A stretch of 57,992 bases of DNA from Rheinheimera hassiensis. Lineage in GTDB: Bacteria; Pseudomonadota; Gammaproteobacteria; Enterobacterales; Alteromonadaceae. Each line of letters opens with the position of its first letter. Position 1 is the first letter of the stretch. The notes under the pieces were generated by a model, which ran no database searches, was not told the DNA's origin, and saw only the letters and a list, made by a program, of their open reading frames with translations. Both the position numbers and the translations under genes were made by a program. The stretch lies in NCBI RefSeq assembly GCF_022436675.1, contig NZ_JAKUJZ010000013.1, positions 1 to 57,992 of the forward strand, written 5' to 3'. Shown here one piece after another: positions 38,462-48,687 of the stretch.

Positions 38462-39202
38462 TCAGCGCTTCAGATGTTTTTCCAGCGCCTGTTTTAACAG
38501 TTCGCTGGTTTTTGCTTCATCACCGCACGGTACGGTTTTTAAGGCCATCAGGCCGTCAAAACCGTCTTTAGTCGGGTCGGCGATGCGACAGCCGTCCCTG
38601 GTGCGGATAATCTGTCTGCCGTCATTCATTTGTGCCATCACCTGCTGCGCAGGATCGGCGCTTAACTCCTGATGCCGCCTTTCTACTGTTATTTTCGGCT
38701 GCTGCTGTGCCTGCAAAAACTGCTGATAACTGGCCGTTGCGGCATCTTCTATCGCCCGGGCAGACGGTGTTGCAGCACTGCTTAAGGCGCGCTGAGCCAG
38801 CCCGGCAGCACTGCTTTGCTCTGGCTGTGCTGAAAAAGGTGCCAAAAAGGGTGCTACAGCCGCTGAAGGCTGTTTTTCGCTCACAGCATCAGCCTGAGTA
38901 GCGGGGTTATCTGTGCCAACTGGTGCAGCAACTTCCGGCGCTGGTTTTACGGATAGCGCAGAGGGTAACACAGCAGGCGCTGGCTCAGGGGCGTTACTTT
39001 CAGGCTGCGCTGCAACAGCTTGTACTGGTGGTGGCTGGTATAAGTACGACACTACCGGCGCAGCAGGTTTTGGCGGCGATACCTGAGTAAACTCAAGCCG
39101 TAACAAACAGGCCAGCAGTAACGCATGCAGCAGCAAAGCCAACAGCGCAGCGCCGGTATAATCGGCAGCCCAACGTTTTACAGCAGAAATAACACCTGGC
39201 AA
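38462..39202 (-). CDS. Single-span membrane-anchored Pro/Ala-rich protein
   Basis: A protein of 246 residues, family not recognised. One membrane span at about 16-36 (GAALLALLLHALLLACLL), then a long Ala/Pro/Gln-rich periplasmic stretch (about 40-165) like a TonB or TolA spacer, then a small folded end with two cysteines (RTRDGCRI…TVPCGDEA) and a basic helical tail. The architecture suggests an envelope-spanning or peptidoglycan-reaching protein; no TonB C-terminal domain is seen. Confidence 0.6.
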   Translation of the reverse strand: MPGVISAVKRWAADYTGAALLALLLHALLLACLLRLEFTQVSPPKPAAPVVSYLYQPPPVQAVAAQPESNAPEPAPAVLPSALSVKPAPEVAAPVGTDNPATQADAVSEKQPSAAVAPFLAPFSAQPEQSSAAGLAQRALSSAATPSARAIEDAATASYQQFLQAQQQPKITVERRHQELSADPAQQVMAQMNDGRQIIRTRDGCRIADPTKDGFDGLMALKTVPCGDEAKTSELLKQALEKHLKR

Positions 39203-39278
39203 AAATTAGCAGTCCATGCAGCGGTGGTTAAGTTGATATCAGACCAGGGTAGCAGCAATTAATTCCGTGGCCATAGCG

Positions 39279-39797
39279 CTAATTTACGTTAAGTAAAAAA
39301 GGTTTAAGCTGCTGCCATTGCTGTAATTTTTCGTTAAACCCCAGCGCCGCATGGGCCGGGCTGGTAGAGGGAAGCACAATCAGCTTAGTAGCCGCAGGTA
39401 CAATTTGTAATGGTAAAACATGGCGTTTAAAACTTTGCCAGGCTTTGCCGCCATTAAAGCCAATTGCTGCTAAATTGGGCTGGCCGGCAAAAAAACCGGC
39501 AAAGTCATTTACCTGCTCATCACGAATGGCGCTGTCGAGGCTGCCTGCACGCTGACAACTGGCAATTACATCCCACAAAGCAATGCCGCTGGTGTTAAGT
39601 GCACGGACTTTTTCAGGGTAAGGTAAGTGCGCAGAAAACCCGGCAAGCTCTGCCATTATTGGCCAGAACAGGTTGCGCGGGTGAGCATAGTATTGTTGTT
39701 GCGCCAGCGAGGCGGCGCCGGGCATGCTGCCCAGCAGCAATACCCTGGCTTGTGGCGGGCTAAGCGCCGCCAGCCCGATCAGGCTGTTACCCGCCAT
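39279..39797 (-). CDS. Uracil-DNA-glycosylase-superfamily DNA-deoxyinosine glycosylase
   Basis: A protein of 172 residues. RVLLLGSMPGAASLAQQQYY is motif 1 of UDG family 6 (hypoxanthine-DNA glycosylase-like, GSMPG), HPRNLFWPIM follows, and LPSTSPAHA is the second substrate loop. It is predicted to remove deaminated bases (hypoxanthine, perhaps uracil) from DNA. It lies directly after hemY on the same strand, 6 bases away, so it may be expressed with the heme operon. Confidence 0.88.
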   Translation of the reverse strand: MAGNSLIGLAALSPPQARVLLLGSMPGAASLAQQQYYAHPRNLFWPIMAELAGFSAHLPYPEKVRALNTSGIALWDVIASCQRAGSLDSAIRDEQVNDFAGFFAGQPNLAAIGFNGGKAWQSFKRHVLPLQIVPAATKLIVLPSTSPAHAALGFNEKLQQWQQLKPFLLNVN

Positions 39798-39803
39798 GGA
39801 CTA

Positions 39804-40883
39804 TCAACCAAGTTTGGGCTCGTATTGCCGGGCTTTTTGCAGTGCCAGTTCGGCTTGCTCCAGCTCGCCTTCCTGCTGTGCTAAATAGGCAAGCAGCGCA
39901 TATAAATAGCCATTGCTGCCGTGATCACGCAACCAGCTTTGGGTTTGTTTACGTAATTTCAGCACCGACTTACCCAGCGGTATTTGCCGGATGTAAGGCA
40001 ACAACTGCGGCAGCTCGGCCAGTTGTAAATGGCTTAGCAACAGCTTTTCGGCCGCATCATTCTGGCCACTTTGCGCCAGTGCCCAGGCGCGGCCAATATT
40101 GGCGGCAGTAGATTTACGCTCTTTGGCCGGTAAATTTTGCCAGTACTCTGCGCTTTCATCAAAACGCTGTTGCTGGCTTAGCTGGCTTATTGCCGCCGGA
40201 TAAATATTAAAGCGCTGTTGCTGCCATTTATCTTTATCAAACCATTGTTGATTAATCGCCGCCGGTATCATCTGCAATAATTGCTGCCATTGTCCGGCTT
40301 GCTGCAGTGCATATAAATACAACTGGCCCAGACCTTTATCTTCGGTATCGGCTTTAACTTTCTCGGCAAGCAAAACACACGCCTGCGCGGCCTGGCCTTG
40401 CTGTAGCTGTAAATCAGCCTGGATAAAAGCCGTACTGCTGTTGTCTTCGGTCATGGTTTCAATATGGCTGTTGGCCAAAGCGACATTACCGGCATAAAAC
40501 GCAGCATAAGCGGCCATCAGGCGCTTTTCGCTGTGCATAAAGTCATCGGCACAGGCTTTGGTTAAATGCTGGCTGGCCAGTTGCCATTGCTGTTTGGCAT
40601 AAGCCTGTAGCCCTAACTCAAATGCCTGCTGGGCTTTACGCTGGCGGCGCCAGCGGAAAAAGTTAAATGACAGATGCTGTAAACGCAATAATTTACGCAG
40701 CAGCATAGTCACTAACCACACTACTACACCCGCTAATACCAGCGCGACGATTAAACCCAGCGCGGTCATTTCAAATACCCGCCCGGCCAGAATCACTTTG
40801 ATATAGCCGGGGTTGTTTACCAGCGAAGGCCCAAGCAGCATTGCTGCTGCAAGCACCAGAATGAGCAATAGCCAGCGGATCAT
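39804..40883 (-). CDS. hemY: HemY, heme-biosynthesis-associated TPR membrane protein
   Basis: A protein of 359 residues, gammaproteobacterial HemY type (not the protoporphyrinogen oxidase of the same name). Two N-terminal membrane segments (3-20 and 40-62) are followed by TPR-like helical pairs (QAYAKQQWQLASQHLTKAC, AYAAFYAGNVALANSHIETM). Its start overlaps the hemX stop by four bases, so translation is coupled. Its role in tetrapyrrole synthesis is supported by its constant neighbours but the biochemistry is not settled. Confidence 0.92.
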   Translation of the reverse strand: MIRWLLLILVLAAAMLLGPSLVNNPGYIKVILAGRVFEMTALGLIVALVLAGVVVWLVTMLLRKLLRLQHLSFNFFRWRRQRKAQQAFELGLQAYAKQQWQLASQHLTKACADDFMHSEKRLMAAYAAFYAGNVALANSHIETMTEDNSSTAFIQADLQLQQGQAAQACVLLAEKVKADTEDKGLGQLYLYALQQAGQWQQLLQMIPAAINQQWFDKDKWQQQRFNIYPAAISQLSQQQRFDESAEYWQNLPAKERKSTAANIGRAWALAQSGQNDAAEKLLLSHLQLAELPQLLPYIRQIPLGKSVLKLRKQTQSWLRDHGSNGYLYALLAYLAQQEGELEQAELALQKARQYEPKLG

Positions 40884-42016
40884 AAGCCGCTCTCCGTCAG
40901 TTGTTGCTGATATTGCTGCAGTTGTGCCAGGCTGGTTAACGGCGATGTCTGCGGTACTGCAATGTCAACCGCTGCCAGCGAGGCCAGTTGCTGGCTTAAC
41001 TGCATCACAGTTTCATCTTCGCTGCTAAAATAACGTTGCAGCTGATCACTGGCTTGCTGCAATGCTGCAGCATATACCGGCGGCTGTTTTTGCATTGCCG
41101 CCAGCTCCGCCAGCAGCAACTGCTGATTTAAGCTCACACGTAGCATCAGCTGTTGTTCGGCGGTTAAACTAAAGTAATCTTCTGGTACTGCGGTGCGCAC
41201 CTGAATTAATTTGCTCCAGCTTTGCTGCCAATAATAGCCCAGCGTCTGGCGCCAGTTCTGGATATCGGTGTCTGGTTTAAGCTCAGGTTGGGCGGCTTTG
41301 TCCTGCTGCTTTAACGGCAATGTCATAGTTAACTTACGCATTTGCTGCAGCTGAATATGTACTTTAGCTAGGTCTGGCTGGGTAATATGGCTTAGTTGCT
41401 CGTTGTCTGCTGCTATAGCCTGGCGCACTGGTAACAATGATGGGTCGTCCAGATTAGCCAGCTTTTCATCGGCACTGGCCAATAATGAACGGGCGGTGGC
41501 GAAATCCTGCTCTAACCAGACTTTTTGTGACGCTAGTTGCAGCAGATATTCTACTTCTGCCAGTAACCAGTGTCTTGGTGGTGCACTGTCACGCTCTTGC
41601 ACTAACTGCCGTAGCGCCTGAATTTGTGCCTGGCTTTGTGCTGCCAGTTGTTGCTGTTGTTGCACCAGGTTTTGCTCAAGCTGCGCCAGCCGCTGCTGTT
41701 GTTCTGTTTGCAACTGCTGTTGCAGTTGTGTGCTGCTGTCTTGTTGTTGCTGGCTTTGATCGGTTAAGCGTTGCTGATTTTGTTGCAAAGTATGCGTTTG
41801 CTGCTGCAAATTTTGCCATTGAGGCCATGCCCAGTAGTAACCGCCTGCGGCTAAACCGCCCCCCAGCGCCAGTACCAGCAATAAACTTAAACCACCAGTA
41901 AAGCTGCCCTTGCTGCGAACAGTAGGTTCGGTTTCTATTTGTTGCTTTAACTGCTGCAATGGCGCGTCCATTTCTGTTGCGCGCCCTTCTGTTGCACGCT
42001 CTAAGGTGTCACTCAT
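40880..42016 (-). CDS. hemX: HemX, uroporphyrinogen-III methylase-like membrane protein
   Basis: A protein of 378 residues. One membrane span (~45-68: LLLVLALGGGLAAGGYYWAW), then a very Gln-rich coiled coil (QQQQQDSSTQLQQQL, residues ~75-140), then an all-alpha domain with HWLLAEVEYLLQLASQKVWLE, the strongest HemX signature. No methyltransferase motif remains. It overlaps hemD by four bases and hemY by four bases in the operon hemCDXY. Confidence 0.93.
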   Translation of the reverse strand: MSDTLERATEGRATEMDAPLQQLKQQIETEPTVRSKGSFTGGLSLLLVLALGGGLAAGGYYWAWPQWQNLQQQTHTLQQNQQRLTDQSQQQQDSSTQLQQQLQTEQQQRLAQLEQNLVQQQQQLAAQSQAQIQALRQLVQERDSAPPRHWLLAEVEYLLQLASQKVWLEQDFATARSLLASADEKLANLDDPSLLPVRQAIAADNEQLSHITQPDLAKVHIQLQQMRKLTMTLPLKQQDKAAQPELKPDTDIQNWRQTLGYYWQQSWSKLIQVRTAVPEDYFSLTAEQQLMLRVSLNQQLLLAELAAMQKQPPVYAAALQQASDQLQRYFSSEDETVMQLSQQLASLAAVDIAVPQTSPLTSLAQLQQYQQQLTESGL

Positions 42017-42780
42017 TGATATTCCCTCTTAAGCTGGCTTATTGCAGCCAGTAACGCACTGTCATTGGCATTATCGGCAAGCGTAATACGCTCAGCAGCG
42101 ATACCAAGCGCTAAAGCACTGTCTTGCATCCGTGGACTAACCAGCACCCAGTCACACTGTTGCAACCAGTGGTGATGCCCGGCGCTGATCACACTGAATA
42201 ACTGCTGTAAAATCTCATTGCTGGTAGCCACAATACAACGAATGCCCGCCAGCTGCCACTGCTGGCACAGCAAAGCGCCGTCCAGCGGCAGCGGCACGCG
42301 TTTATAGCTTTGTACATAGCGTACTGTTGCGCCGCGGGCTACCAGGCCCTGCTTAATCAGTTCGCGACCGGCATTGCCACGCACTACCACTATTTGTTTA
42401 CCTGCCACCTGTTGCAACTGCGGTAATTGCAACAAGCCTTCACTGCGCTGATCTTCAGGTACTATTACTTCACGCGCCAGCCAGCGCTGTAACGCCGATG
42501 CAGTAGTGTGGCCTACGGCAAATAAAGGTGCGTTAAGTAAAGCAGCATCAGTTTGATTTTGCAGACAACTTACCGCACTGACGCTAACAAACACCAGCAT
42601 ATCGGCGTGTTGCAAAAACTGTTGATCCTGCGATTTCAGCGCCATCTGGGCAGTGGTGATCAGCGGCTGATACAAATAGGCAATGCCGCTTTCGTCCAGC
42701 GAGGCCAGCAGGTTATCTGCCTTACCGGCCGGCCGGGTAATTAAAAACGGTATGGCCTCTGTTGCTGTGCGCTCTGTCAT
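42013..42780 (-). CDS. hemD: Uroporphyrinogen-III synthase
   Basis: A protein of 255 residues that cyclises hydroxymethylbilane to uroporphyrinogen III. The family is poorly conserved; visible features are [12 protein letters not shown] at the N-terminus, [12 protein letters not shown], the [11 protein letters not shown] region, and [11 protein letters not shown] with [15 protein letters not shown] near the end. Bilobed alpha/beta. It is coupled to hemC by an ATGA overlap, which puts two consecutive enzymes in one transcript. Confidence 0.94.
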   Translation of the reverse strand: MTERTATEAIPFLITRPAGKADNLLASLDESGIAYLYQPLITTAQMALKSQDQQFLQHADMLVFVSVSAVSCLQNQTDAALLNAPLFAVGHTTASALQRWLAREVIVPEDQRSEGLLQLPQLQQVAGKQIVVVRGNAGRELIKQGLVARGATVRYVQSYKRVPLPLDGALLCQQWQLAGIRCIVATSNEILQQLFSVISAGHHHWLQQCDWVLVSPRMQDSALALGIAAERITLADNANDSALLAAISQLKREYQ

Positions 42781-43706
42781 GGCGCAGCCTGATATACCGC
42801 CTGTAAAATACGGTCTGCACCTTGTGACAGCAGGTATTCTGCCAGTTCGGCACCTAGCTGTTCGCCCTGTGCTACCGGGCCACGCAACTGATGGCGGATA
42901 ATTTCGCTACCATCCACGGCCCCCACTAAGCCACGCAACCACAGACTATCGCCTTCTATTACGGCAAAAGCACCAATAGGCACCTGGCAACCGCCTTGCA
43001 GTTTACGGTTCATGGCGCGCTCGGCCAGCACGCAACTGCGGGTTGGCGCGTGTTCCAGCGGTGTCAGCAGTTGCTGCACGGCAATATCATCGCTGCGACA
43101 TTCAATACCTACTGCGCCCTGGCCGTTGGCTGGCAGGCTGGTTTCTACCGGCATTAAGCTGGCTATCCGCTGCTCAAAGCCCAGCCGGATCAAACCTGCT
43201 GCGGCCAGAATAATAGCGGCAAACTCGCCGTTATCGAGCTTCGCCAGGCGGGTATTAACATTCCCGCGCAAGTCGCGCACAGTTAAATCTGGCCGCCAGG
43301 CTTTTATCTGGCACTGCCGGCGCAAGCTGGATGTACCCACCACGGCGCCGTACGGCAGTTGATCTAAGCTTTTAAAATGATTAGAAACAAAAGCATCCTG
43401 CGGGTTTTCCCGCGGGCATATAGTGTGCAGCATCAAGCCAGGCGGGAAATCCACCGGCACATCTTTCATACTGTGCACAGCAATATCAGCACGCCCTTCC
43501 AGCATGGCCTGTTCCAGCTCTTTAACAAACAAGCCTTTGCCGCCAATTTTGGCCAGCGGGGTATCAAGAATTTTGTCGCCCTGCGTCGACATCGGCACCA
43601 GTTCTACTGTCAGGTGCGGATGATGGCGAAGCAGCTCAGCTTTAACATACTCTGCCTGCCAAAGCGCCAGCGCACTTTTGCGCGTTGCGATACGAATGTT
43701 GTTCAT
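42777..43706 (-). CDS. hemC: Porphobilinogen deaminase (hydroxymethylbilane synthase)
   Basis: A protein of 309 residues that links four porphobilinogens using a dipyrromethane cofactor on Cys. [56 protein letters not shown] and [11 protein letters not shown] (the cofactor Cys region) are all conserved. It is first in the hemCDXY order; the esterase gene ends one base upstream of its start. Confidence 0.97.
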   Translation of the reverse strand: MNNIRIATRKSALALWQAEYVKAELLRHHPHLTVELVPMSTQGDKILDTPLAKIGGKGLFVKELEQAMLEGRADIAVHSMKDVPVDFPPGLMLHTICPRENPQDAFVSNHFKSLDQLPYGAVVGTSSLRRQCQIKAWRPDLTVRDLRGNVNTRLAKLDNGEFAAIILAAAGLIRLGFEQRIASLMPVETSLPANGQGAVGIECRSDDIAVQQLLTPLEHAPTRSCVLAERAMNRKLQGGCQVPIGAFAVIEGDSLWLRGLVGAVDGSEIIRHQLRGPVAQGEQLGAELAEYLLSQGADRILQAVYQAAP

Positions 43707-43707
43707 A

Positions 43708-44388
43708 TTAACCTGCTATCGGGTTCAGTAAACGCCGCTGAATAAAACTGCTGATATCGGCCACTTCCTGCGCACATACGCTGTGCGGCATCCGGTATTC
43801 GTGCCAGCTGACATTAAAACCGGTATTTTTCAGGGTATGAAATGCCTGCTGCCCTGCTGCCATGGGCACTACCGGGTCCTGGCTGCCGTGCGCGATTAAA
43901 ACCGGAGTGGCTTTATTTGTGCTGCTAGCTTCTTGTTTTAACTTGTCTGGCGCGCACATATAGGTAGACAACGCCATTACGCCAGCCAGCTTATACGGCA
44001 AACGCGGTAATAAATGCAGCGCTATAACGCCGCCCTGGCTAAAACCGGCCAGAATAATGCGCTCGCTGCTGATACCATCGCGAATCAGTTTATCCAGCAA
44101 TTGCTGCACTGCAGCGGCAGATTCACGCACGCCGTCTTCGTCGGCGCGGTTGGCTAAATCCATGGTTTTTATATCGTACCAGGCGCGCATCCGCATGCCG
44201 CCATTAACGGTAACCGGGCGCTCTGGCGCATGCGGAAATAAAAACCGTACACCGGCATCTGCCGGTAACCGCAGCTCGGGTACTATAGGCGAAAAACCGT
44301 GGCCGGAATCGCCCAGACCATGCAGCCATACTACTGCAGAGCGGGTGTCGCCCTGCGCTTTAACATCAACAAAAGGAAGTAACGCCAT
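43708..44388 (-). CDS. Carboxylesterase/phospholipase-like alpha/beta hydrolase
   Basis: A protein of 226 residues. Catalytic triad S117 (GFSQGG), D171 (HGSQDPVVP) and H202 (MPHSVC). [12 protein letters not shown] forms the oxyanion hole. It resembles the acyl-protein thioesterase/carboxylesterase family that hydrolyses short acyl esters; the substrate here is unknown. It is upstream of hemC on the same strand with one base between, so it is possibly the first gene of the heme transcript. Confidence 0.9.
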   Translation of the reverse strand: MALLPFVDVKAQGDTRSAVVWLHGLGDSGHGFSPIVPELRLPADAGVRFLFPHAPERPVTVNGGMRMRAWYDIKTMDLANRADEDGVRESAAAVQQLLDKLIRDGISSERIILAGFSQGGVIALHLLPRLPYKLAGVMALSTYMCAPDKLKQEASSTNKATPVLIAHGSQDPVVPMAAGQQAFHTLKNTGFNVSWHEYRMPHSVCAQEVADISSFIQRRLLNPIAG

Positions 44389-44414
44389 TACACCATTCCA
44401 AAACGTCAGCGCGC

Positions 44415-44732
44415 TTAAGGCGCCAGATCAAGAGGCTTACCCGCCTGCTTAGCAGCAGCATCATTCAACAGTTGCCAGAATTCGGCCCCCGTGCGGTTAT
44501 CAATCCACTTATCGCCATGCCATTCAAAATGGTGGCCGTTAAATTTTGTTGCCACCCACAGCTGGTGCAGCGGCGGCTGCTTATTGATAATAATTTTGCT
44601 GCGGTCGGCAAAGCTGATACTAAGCAAGCCGCCATGCGATTCATAATCCAGATCAGCATCGGCATCTTCTACCGCCTGCTCTACTGCCAACAGCGTATTG
44701 TCGGCCAATTCATCATATTCTAGGTCATTCAT
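44415..44732 (-). CDS. cyaY: Iron donor protein CyaY (frataxin homologue)
   Basis: A protein of 105 residues. The alpha–beta frataxin fold starts [19 protein letters not shown], with an acidic first helix ([14 protein letters not shown]) for iron binding, then [21 protein letters not shown] and [11 protein letters not shown]. The start at 44732 has AGGTG 7 bases upstream; the long reading from 44789 is rejected. It regulates or supplies iron for Fe–S assembly, and is divergent from lptM as in E. coli. Confidence 0.93.
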   Translation of the reverse strand: MNDLEYDELADNTLLAVEQAVEDADADLDYESHGGLLSISFADRSKIIINKQPPLHQLWVATKFNGHHFEWHGDKWIDNRTGAEFWQLLNDAAAKQAGKPLDLAP

Positions 44733-44803
44733 CTGCTTCACCTGTTTGCTTTTATCGCCAAGGATGCGATTATAGAGCGCAACCACCATAAAAAAATAAC
44801 ATC

Positions 44804-44992
44804 ATGCACGCTTTTACAACCAAAGGTCCGCTGTTAACTGTTGCTGCCGCCATTATGCTGTGCAGCATGCTGAGTGCTTGTGGTCAAAAAGGTCCGCTTA
44901 CCTTACCACAACCGGCACCTGAAGTGGCAGAACCGCAGCAAAACAACGCTAATCCAACCCAACCAACGGATGAACAACGTGGACCATTTTAA
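44804..44992 (+). CDS. lptM: LptM (YifL) small lipoprotein
   Basis: A protein of 62 residues. Signal peptide with lipobox LSAC (lipidated Cys 26), then GQKGPLTLPQP, the conserved LptM motif that mimics lipopolysaccharide to aid maturation of the LptD/E translocon, and a disordered Pro/Gln tail. It overlaps the start of lysA by 14 bases. The lptM–lysA–dapF order is conserved in related species. Confidence 0.93.
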   Translation: MHAFTTKGPLLTVAAAIMLCSMLSACGQKGPLTLPQPAPEVAEPQQNNANPTQPTDEQRGPF

Positions 44993-46235
44993 TTATCAGC
45001 AAAACCGCCTGTTTGCGGAACACCAACCCTTAAGCAGCATTGCTGCCGAATTTGGCACGCCCTGCTATGTTTACTCACGCGCTACCATTGCCCAGCATTA
45101 TCAGGCTTTTGCCAGCGCAGCATCAAAGCATCCGCATAGCTTGGTGTGTTACGCAGTAAAAGCCAATAGCAACCTGGCTATTTTAAACCTGCTGGCCAAA
45201 CTGGGCAGCGGCTTTGACATTGTATCCGGCGGAGAGTTGCGCCGGGTAATTGCCGCCGGTGGCGATGCGAAAAAAGTGGTGTTCTCCGGTGTGGCTAAAA
45301 CGGAAGATGAAATGCGTTTTGCGCTGGAACTGGGTATTAAGTGCTTTAATGTGGAATCTATTGCCGAACTGGACCGCCTGCAACTGGTGGCCAGCCGCAT
45401 TGATAAAAAAGCTGCCATTTCTATCCGGGTTAACCCGGATATCGACGCCAAAACCCACCCTTATATTTCTACCGGTTTAAAAGCCAATAAATTTGGTATT
45501 GATATCCTGCTGGCCCGCGATATTTATCGGAAAGCCGCCGGTTACAGCCACCTTGAGGTAGTAGGTGTAGATTGCCACATTGGCTCGCAGTTAACTGAAA
45601 CCCAACCGTTTTTAGATGCATTGGAAAAGCTGCTGACGTTAATTGATGATTTGGCCACTGATGGCATAGCGTTAAAGCATATTGATATCGGCGGCGGCCT
45701 TGGCGTAACTTACGATAAAGAAACTCCGCCCTCGCCGGCCGATTACCTTGGTAAAGTGGTAGAACGGCTAAAAAGCTACCCACAGCTGGAACTGATAATG
45801 GAACCCGGCCGCGCCATTATGGCCAATGCCGGTGTATTACTGACCAAAGTAGAATTTTTAAAGCCGGGGCAGGAAAAAAACTTCGCCATTGTTGATGCCG
45901 CCATGAACGACTTAATCCGCCCGGCGCTATACAGTGCCTGGCAGGCGATAGTGCCGCTGGAAATTAACACCACGGCGAAACCGGCACTGTACGATATTGT
46001 CGGCCCGGTGTGCGAAACCGGTGATTTTCTTGGTAAAGACCGCGAACTGGCCATAGCTCAGGGCGATTTACTCGCCGTGCGTTCAGCCGGTGCCTACGGT
46101 TTTACCATGAGTTCAAACTACAACAGCCGCCCACGTGCCGCCGAGGTACTGGTTGATGGCGAAAAAGTGCATTTAATCCGTGCCCGCGAACAATGGCAGG
46201 ATTTATGGCGTGGCGAACAGATCATTACCGACTAA
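44979..46235 (+). CDS. lysA: Diaminopimelate decarboxylase
   Basis: A PLP enzyme of 418 residues making lysine from meso-diaminopimelate. VCYAVKANSNLAI has the Schiff-base lysine (K61), HIDIGGGLGVTY binds the phosphate, EPGRAIMANAG and GPVCETGDFLGKDREL (active-site Cys) complete the site. The start is taken as GTG at 44979 because relatives begin M/VDHFNYQ; ATG at 44970 would add three residues. It overlaps lptM. Confidence 0.95.
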   Translation: MDHFNYQQNRLFAEHQPLSSIAAEFGTPCYVYSRATIAQHYQAFASAASKHPHSLVCYAVKANSNLAILNLLAKLGSGFDIVSGGELRRVIAAGGDAKKVVFSGVAKTEDEMRFALELGIKCFNVESIAELDRLQLVASRIDKKAAISIRVNPDIDAKTHPYISTGLKANKFGIDILLARDIYRKAAGYSHLEVVGVDCHIGSQLTETQPFLDALEKLLTLIDDLATDGIALKHIDIGGGLGVTYDKETPPSPADYLGKVVERLKSYPQLELIMEPGRAIMANAGVLLTKVEFLKPGQEKNFAIVDAAMNDLIRPALYSAWQAIVPLEINTTAKPALYDIVGPVCETGDFLGKDRELAIAQGDLLAVRSAGAYGFTMSSNYNSRPRAAEVLVDGEKVHLIRAREQWQDLWRGEQIITD

Positions 46236-46247
46236 TTAAGGGCGCTG

Positions 46248-47078
46248 ATGTTGCTACATTTCACCAAAATGCACGGCCTGGGTAACGACTTTATGATGGT
46301 CGACGCGGTAAGCCAGAATGTATTTCTGACCAAAGAGCAGATTAAAGCACTGGCAAACCGTAATACCGGTATTGGCTTTGACCAGCTGTTGATGGTAGAG
46401 CCACCTTATGATCCGGAGCTGGATTTCCACTACCGCATTTTCAACGCCGACGGCTCGGAAGTAGAACAATGTGGTAATGGCGCACGCTGCTTTGCTAAGT
46501 TTGTCCGCGCCAGGGGTTTAACCAATAAGCATAAAATTGGCGTTAGCACCAAATCCGGCAAAATAATGCTGTATGTTGAGGCTGATGGCCAGGTTACAGT
46601 AAATATGGGCGTGCCACAGCTGGACCCGGCACGGGTGCCGTTTAAAGCACAAAAACAGGAAATTACCTACATACTGCGCGCAGAAGAACACACTATTCTT
46701 TGTGGCGTAGTATCGATGGGCAACCCGCATGCTGTGGTAGAAGTCGACGATGTCGGCACGGCGTTGGTACACCAGCAAGGGCCATTGTTTGAACACCACG
46801 AACGCTTCCCTGAGCGCGCCAATATTGGTTTTATGCAAATAGTCGCCCCAGGCCATATTAAACTGCGAGTATGGGAGCGCGGTGCTGGCGAAACACTGGC
46901 TTGTGGCACAGGCGCTTGCGCTGCCGTAGTGGTAGGCCAGTTACAAAAAAAATTACAGCAGCAGGTACGGGTAGACTTACCCGGCGGCAGCCTGCAAATT
47001 CGCTGGAATGGCCCGGGCCAACCGGTAAAAATGACCGGCCCGGCAGAACATGTTTATGACGGACAAATACAGCTATGA
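46248..47078 (+). CDS. dapF: Diaminopimelate epimerase
   Basis: A protein of 276 residues that converts LL- to meso-diaminopimelate, the precursor of both LysA substrate and peptidoglycan. The two catalytic cysteines lie in [11 protein letters not shown] and [26 protein letters not shown] opens the family. It overlaps the DUF484 gene by four bases. Confidence 0.97.
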   Translation: MLLHFTKMHGLGNDFMMVDAVSQNVFLTKEQIKALANRNTGIGFDQLLMVEPPYDPELDFHYRIFNADGSEVEQCGNGARCFAKFVRARGLTNKHKIGVSTKSGKIMLYVEADGQVTVNMGVPQLDPARVPFKAQKQEITYILRAEEHTILCGVVSMGNPHAVVEVDDVGTALVHQQGPLFEHHERFPERANIGFMQIVAPGHIKLRVWERGAGETLACGTGACAAVVVGQLQKKLQQQVRVDLPGGSLQIRWNGPGQPVKMTGPAEHVYDGQIQL

Positions 47079-47731
47079 CAGATAGCCTTACCAAGGACAA
47101 AGACCTGCTGGCCGCCCATGTGGTGTACGACTACCTGCAGGATCACCCGGAATTTTTTCAGCAATACCCACAGCTGCTGGCCAACCTACGCTTACCGCAT
47201 CAGCAACGTGGCAGTGTGTCGCTGGTAGAGCGCCAGTTGGAGCTGCAGCGCGAGAAAATTCAGGCGCTGGAAGACGACATTACCCGGTTAATGTCAGTCG
47301 CACGGCAAAATGAACAAATATTTCTGGCGTTTAACCAGTTGCAGGCACAGTTGCATCAGGCAACTAACCTGCAGGATGCGCAAGACAGCCTGCAACAATT
47401 TGCTGCCGCCATGCCTTATGTACAGGAATGCCGGTTACTGCGCTTTAGTGACGAGCAAAGCCGTAACCCGTTTCAGTTGTTGCTGTCACGCCGGCTTAAC
47501 CAGCACGGTATTTATTTAGGCCGGTTAAATAAAGAAGAACAACAGGGTTTGTTTCCCTCGCATATTCACTCGGTGGCGCTGATCCTGATCAGTAGCCAGC
47601 AGCAACCGCTGGCTTTACTGGCCTTTGGCAGCGAGCAGGACGATCACTTCCAGCCATCAATGGATAAGCTGTTTATAAGCCATCTGGCCAGCATTTTAGC
47701 CCAGCTGTTACCGGGTTATGACGCAGCCTGA
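47075..47731 (+). CDS. DUF484 (YigA-like) protein
   Basis: A cytosolic protein of 218 residues. [20 protein letters not shown] is the DUF484 signature, followed by a coiled coil ([19 protein letters not shown]) and a GAF-like end. Its function is unknown, but the gene is constantly found between dapF and xerC, which it overlaps by 4 and 14 bases. Confidence 0.9.
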   Translation: MTDSLTKDKDLLAAHVVYDYLQDHPEFFQQYPQLLANLRLPHQQRGSVSLVERQLELQREKIQALEDDITRLMSVARQNEQIFLAFNQLQAQLHQATNLQDAQDSLQQFAAAMPYVQECRLLRFSDEQSRNPFQLLLSRRLNQHGIYLGRLNKEEQQGLFPSHIHSVALILISSQQQPLALLAFGSEQDDHFQPSMDKLFISHLASILAQLLPGYDAA

Positions 47732-48656
47732 CACCCCGTTATCGCCGCAGTGGCAACAGCCGCTGCAGGCTTTCTTACAGTATTTACAATTTGAGCGCGG
47801 CTACAGCAGCAAAACGCTGGACAGTTATCAGCGCCAGTTACAGCAACTGGCGCTGAGTATCGCTGATGCGGATGCCCACTGGCTTAATATCACAGAAGAT
47901 CAGTTAAAACAGCATATTGTTAGCCTACGCCGCAGCGGTGCCAAACCACGCACCATAGCGTTAAAAGTAGCAGCGCTACGCAGCTTTTACCGCTTTATGC
48001 AGGCGCAAGATAAACGCAGTGATAACCCGGCGCAGTATTTATCAGTACCCAAGGCCGCACGCAGCCTGCCAAAAAACCTTAATGTGGATCAGCTAAACCA
48101 CCTGCTGAGTTTTGACAGCAATGACGATATTCTCGCCTGTCGCGATAAAGCCATGCTGGAGCTGTTCTATTCATCCGGTTTACGGCTGGAAGAACTGGTC
48201 AATGCCGATATCAGCGATATCGACTGGCAACAGCAGTTACTGCGGGTGACAGGTAAAGGCAGTAAGCAACGAATAGTACCGGTAGGTAAAATTGCGCTGG
48301 CCGCTTTACAAGACTGGTTAAAACAACGGCCGGCGTTTAGCGCCAAGCTGCCAGAAGAGGATGCCAATGCGCTATTTATCAGCAAGCAGCATAAACGTAT
48401 CAGCACCCGCCATGTGCGCGAGCGGGTACAGTTATGGGCCAAACAACAAGGCTTAAACCAGCACGTACACCCGCATATGCTGCGCCACTCGTTCGCCAGC
48501 CATATGCTGGAGTCCAGCCAGGACTTACGCGCCGTGCAGGAACTCTTAGGCCACGCCAACCTGAGCACCACCCAGGTTTACACTCACTTGGATTTCGCCC
48601 ACCTGGCTAAGGTATACGATAACGCCCATCCAAGAGCAAAGAAGAAATCCAACTAA
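47718..48656 (+). CDS. xerC: Tyrosine recombinase XerC
   Basis: A protein of 312 residues resolving chromosome dimers with XerD at dif. The N-terminal core-binding domain (10-110) precedes the catalytic domain: R156 (SGLRLEEL), K180, H253 and R256 in HPHMLRHSFA, H279 (LLGHANLS) and nucleophile Y288 (TQVYTHLDF). All are present. It is last in the lptM operon; element copy 2 and a terminator follow. Confidence 0.96.
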   Translation: MTQPDTPLSPQWQQPLQAFLQYLQFERGYSSKTLDSYQRQLQQLALSIADADAHWLNITEDQLKQHIVSLRRSGAKPRTIALKVAALRSFYRFMQAQDKRSDNPAQYLSVPKAARSLPKNLNVDQLNHLLSFDSNDDILACRDKAMLELFYSSGLRLEELVNADISDIDWQQQLLRVTGKGSKQRIVPVGKIALAALQDWLKQRPAFSAKLPEEDANALFISKQHKRISTRHVRERVQLWAKQQGLNQHVHPHMLRHSFASHMLESSQDLRAVQELLGHANLSTTQVYTHLDFAHLAKVYDNAHPRAKKKSN

Positions 48657-48687
48657 CAACATCTTGCTATGCCTCCTGCACGGGAAC

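Noticed and set aside
41640..41830. Repetitive GTTGTTGC-like DNA as a CRISPR or satellite
   Set aside because: It encodes the Gln-rich coiled coil of HemX and has no constant repeat/spacer structure.
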